The notes beneath the pieces were generated by a model. It did no database searches and was not told the DNA's origin. It was given only the letters and a program-made list of their open reading frames with translations. A program made the translations under genes and the position numbers. From an uncultured Eubacteriales bacterium (GTDB lineage: Bacteria > Bacillota > Clostridia > Christensenellales > Aristaeellaceae), in NCBI GenBank assembly GCA_902777335.1, contig CACYTF010000004.1, positions 34,059-98,058 of the forward strand: a stretch of 64,000 nucleotides of DNA, in the 5' to 3' direction. Below are positions 63,179 to 64,000 of the stretch, piece by piece. Positions within the stretch are counted from its first letter, which is position 1. Every line of letters starts with the position of its first letter.

Positions 63179-63673
63179 ATGGAGCTCCACTCGAGATTTC
63201 CCGACCGCGTCGCCCAGGGCAGCGACGGCGCGTACCGCTGGCGCTACGACATGAAGGCCCACGGCAACGACGCCCCGATGCGCATGATGCTTGGGATCGG
63301 TCTGGCCATCGGCGCGCCCATCGCGCTGATCCTGCTGGCGCTGACCTGGGGCTTCGACCCGCTGCAGGCCGCGCTGATCGCCGCGGGCGTGCTGGCGCTG
63401 ATCGTGCTGCTGCCGCTTTTGATCTGGAAGCTCGCGCCCCCGGACGCCGGCTATCGCATGGACGATCAGCAGATCGAGGCCTGGCCCAAGGGCCGGAGCA
63501 ACAACATCCACCCCTTCAAGGGCGTGACCCGCGTGGAATCGGACCCGCGCCAGGACCGCATCGTGCTGCGCTGGCGCGTCACCCGCCTGGAGGTCTACGT
63601 CCCGCCGGAGGACCACGCGTTTGTGCTGGATTTCATATGCGCCCATGTGCCGGAAGGGGCGGGGCAGCGATGA
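63179..63673 (+). CDS. Small two-helix membrane protein of unknown function
   Basis: About 164 residues. A soluble N-terminus (1-35) is followed by two transmembrane helices (about 38-58, MLGIGLAIGAPIALILLALTW, and about 63-84, LIAAGVLALIVLLPLLIW) and a C-terminal domain of about 80 residues containing IEAWPKGRSNNIHPFKGVTRVE and DRIVLRWRVTRLEVYVP. The shape recalls bacterial PH-like (bPH) membrane proteins, but that is tentative. AGGGAGG lies 8 bases before ATG 63179; an upstream GTG is less likely. It is codirectional with typA and probably cotranscribed. Confidence 0.7.
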   Translation: MELHSRFPDRVAQGSDGAYRWRYDMKAHGNDAPMRMMLGIGLAIGAPIALILLALTWGFDPLQAALIAAGVLALIVLLPLLIWKLAPPDAGYRMDDQQIEAWPKGRSNNIHPFKGVTRVESDPRQDRIVLRWRVTRLEVYVPPEDHAFVLDFICAHVPEGAGQR

Positions 63674-63700
63674 GGGCATGGCAACAGGACTGTCAAATGG

Positions 63701-64000
63701 AGTGCCCTATCCCCCGCTTCGCGGGTACTTCCCCATTGACATGAGGAAGCACTGGGTGGCGTCCACATTCTGTGCCTCCCCGCCCGCAGGCGGGGAGGGG
63801 GACCGCTTGCGGTGGTGGGGGTCCTGAACCTATCGTCGTGCGCTGCGGTTCGTCATAAGTGCCCTATCCCCCGCTTCGCGGGTACTTCCCCACTGACATG
63901 AGGAAGCACTGGGTGGCGTCCACATTCTGTGCCTCCCCGCCCGCAGGCGGGGAGGGGGACCGCTTGCGGTGGTGGGGGTCCTGAACGTATCATCGTGCGC
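63701..64000. repeat. 157-bp tandem repeat, cut by window end
   Basis: Two near-identical units starting at 63701 and 63858. Each holds hairpins CCCCGCTTCGCGGG and CCCCGCCCGCAGGCGGGG. No gene is seen. Further copies may follow outside the window. Confidence 0.85.

Overview
The window looks like a chromosomal segment of a high-GC Bacillota (Clostridia), plausibly a gut or rumen anaerobe of the Christensenellales/Oscillospirales type. The signs are strong GGAGG Shine-Dalgarno sites, several TTG starts, sigma-A promoters with 17-base spacers, a type III pantothenate kinase beside an ECF S-component, RecD2, class II fructose-bisphosphate aldolase, a TAXI-TRAP importer, GH94 and GH3 enzymes and BspA-like surface proteins. 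No outer-membrane genes are seen. The taxonomic call is inference only. No rRNA, tRNA or CRISPR array was found.

Layout. 1-4 kb: the 3' part of guaB, a TauE-type permease and a dicarboxylate/amino-acid symporter, then about 600 bp of repeat DNA. 4.1-9.2 kb: a minus-strand operon of ECF S-component, coaX, recD2, comF and a SpoU rRNA methyltransferase. 9.4-18 kb: a cupin, a PHP phosphatase, a 1517-residue surface protein and a GH94 phosphorylase. 18-29 kb: an accessory region with two REP-associated tyrosine transposases (one lacking its HUH domain), their palindromes, a GT2-FkbM-SMR-SMR glycan operon, an aroF gene split by a 2.8 kb insert carrying a sigma/anti-sigma module, and a BspA-like protein. 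29-35.5 kb: an LtaS-like enzyme and a compact type IV pilus operon (pilD-M-N-O-pilin). 35.7-46.2 kb: lepA and hemW followed in the same direction by a PIG-L / CotH-lamin-tail / VTC / DUF4956 / lamin-tail cluster, the best candidate for a poorly described system. 46.5-49.8 kb: TAXI-TRAP transporter. 50-52.1 kb: an AT-rich restriction-modification island with a BglII-like nuclease between two DNA methyltransferases. 52-59 kb: LysR-surE-CYTH, a frameshifted fba, a domain-permuted GH3 glucosidase and a PfkB kinase. 59.5-64 kb: prfC, typA, a small membrane protein and the start of a 157-bp tandem repeat.

Two non-coding themes recur. One is a family of palindromes with a GGGGAC(A/G)G...CTGTCCCC core that flanks both transposases. 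The other is a set of heptanucleotide tandem tracts, mostly fitting CYYYRYT, lying directly against stop codons or just upstream of start codons. The surface-facing genes (pilus, CotH/VTC cluster, BspA-like proteins, LtaS-like enzyme, glycan operon) suggest heavy investment in cell-envelope decoration.
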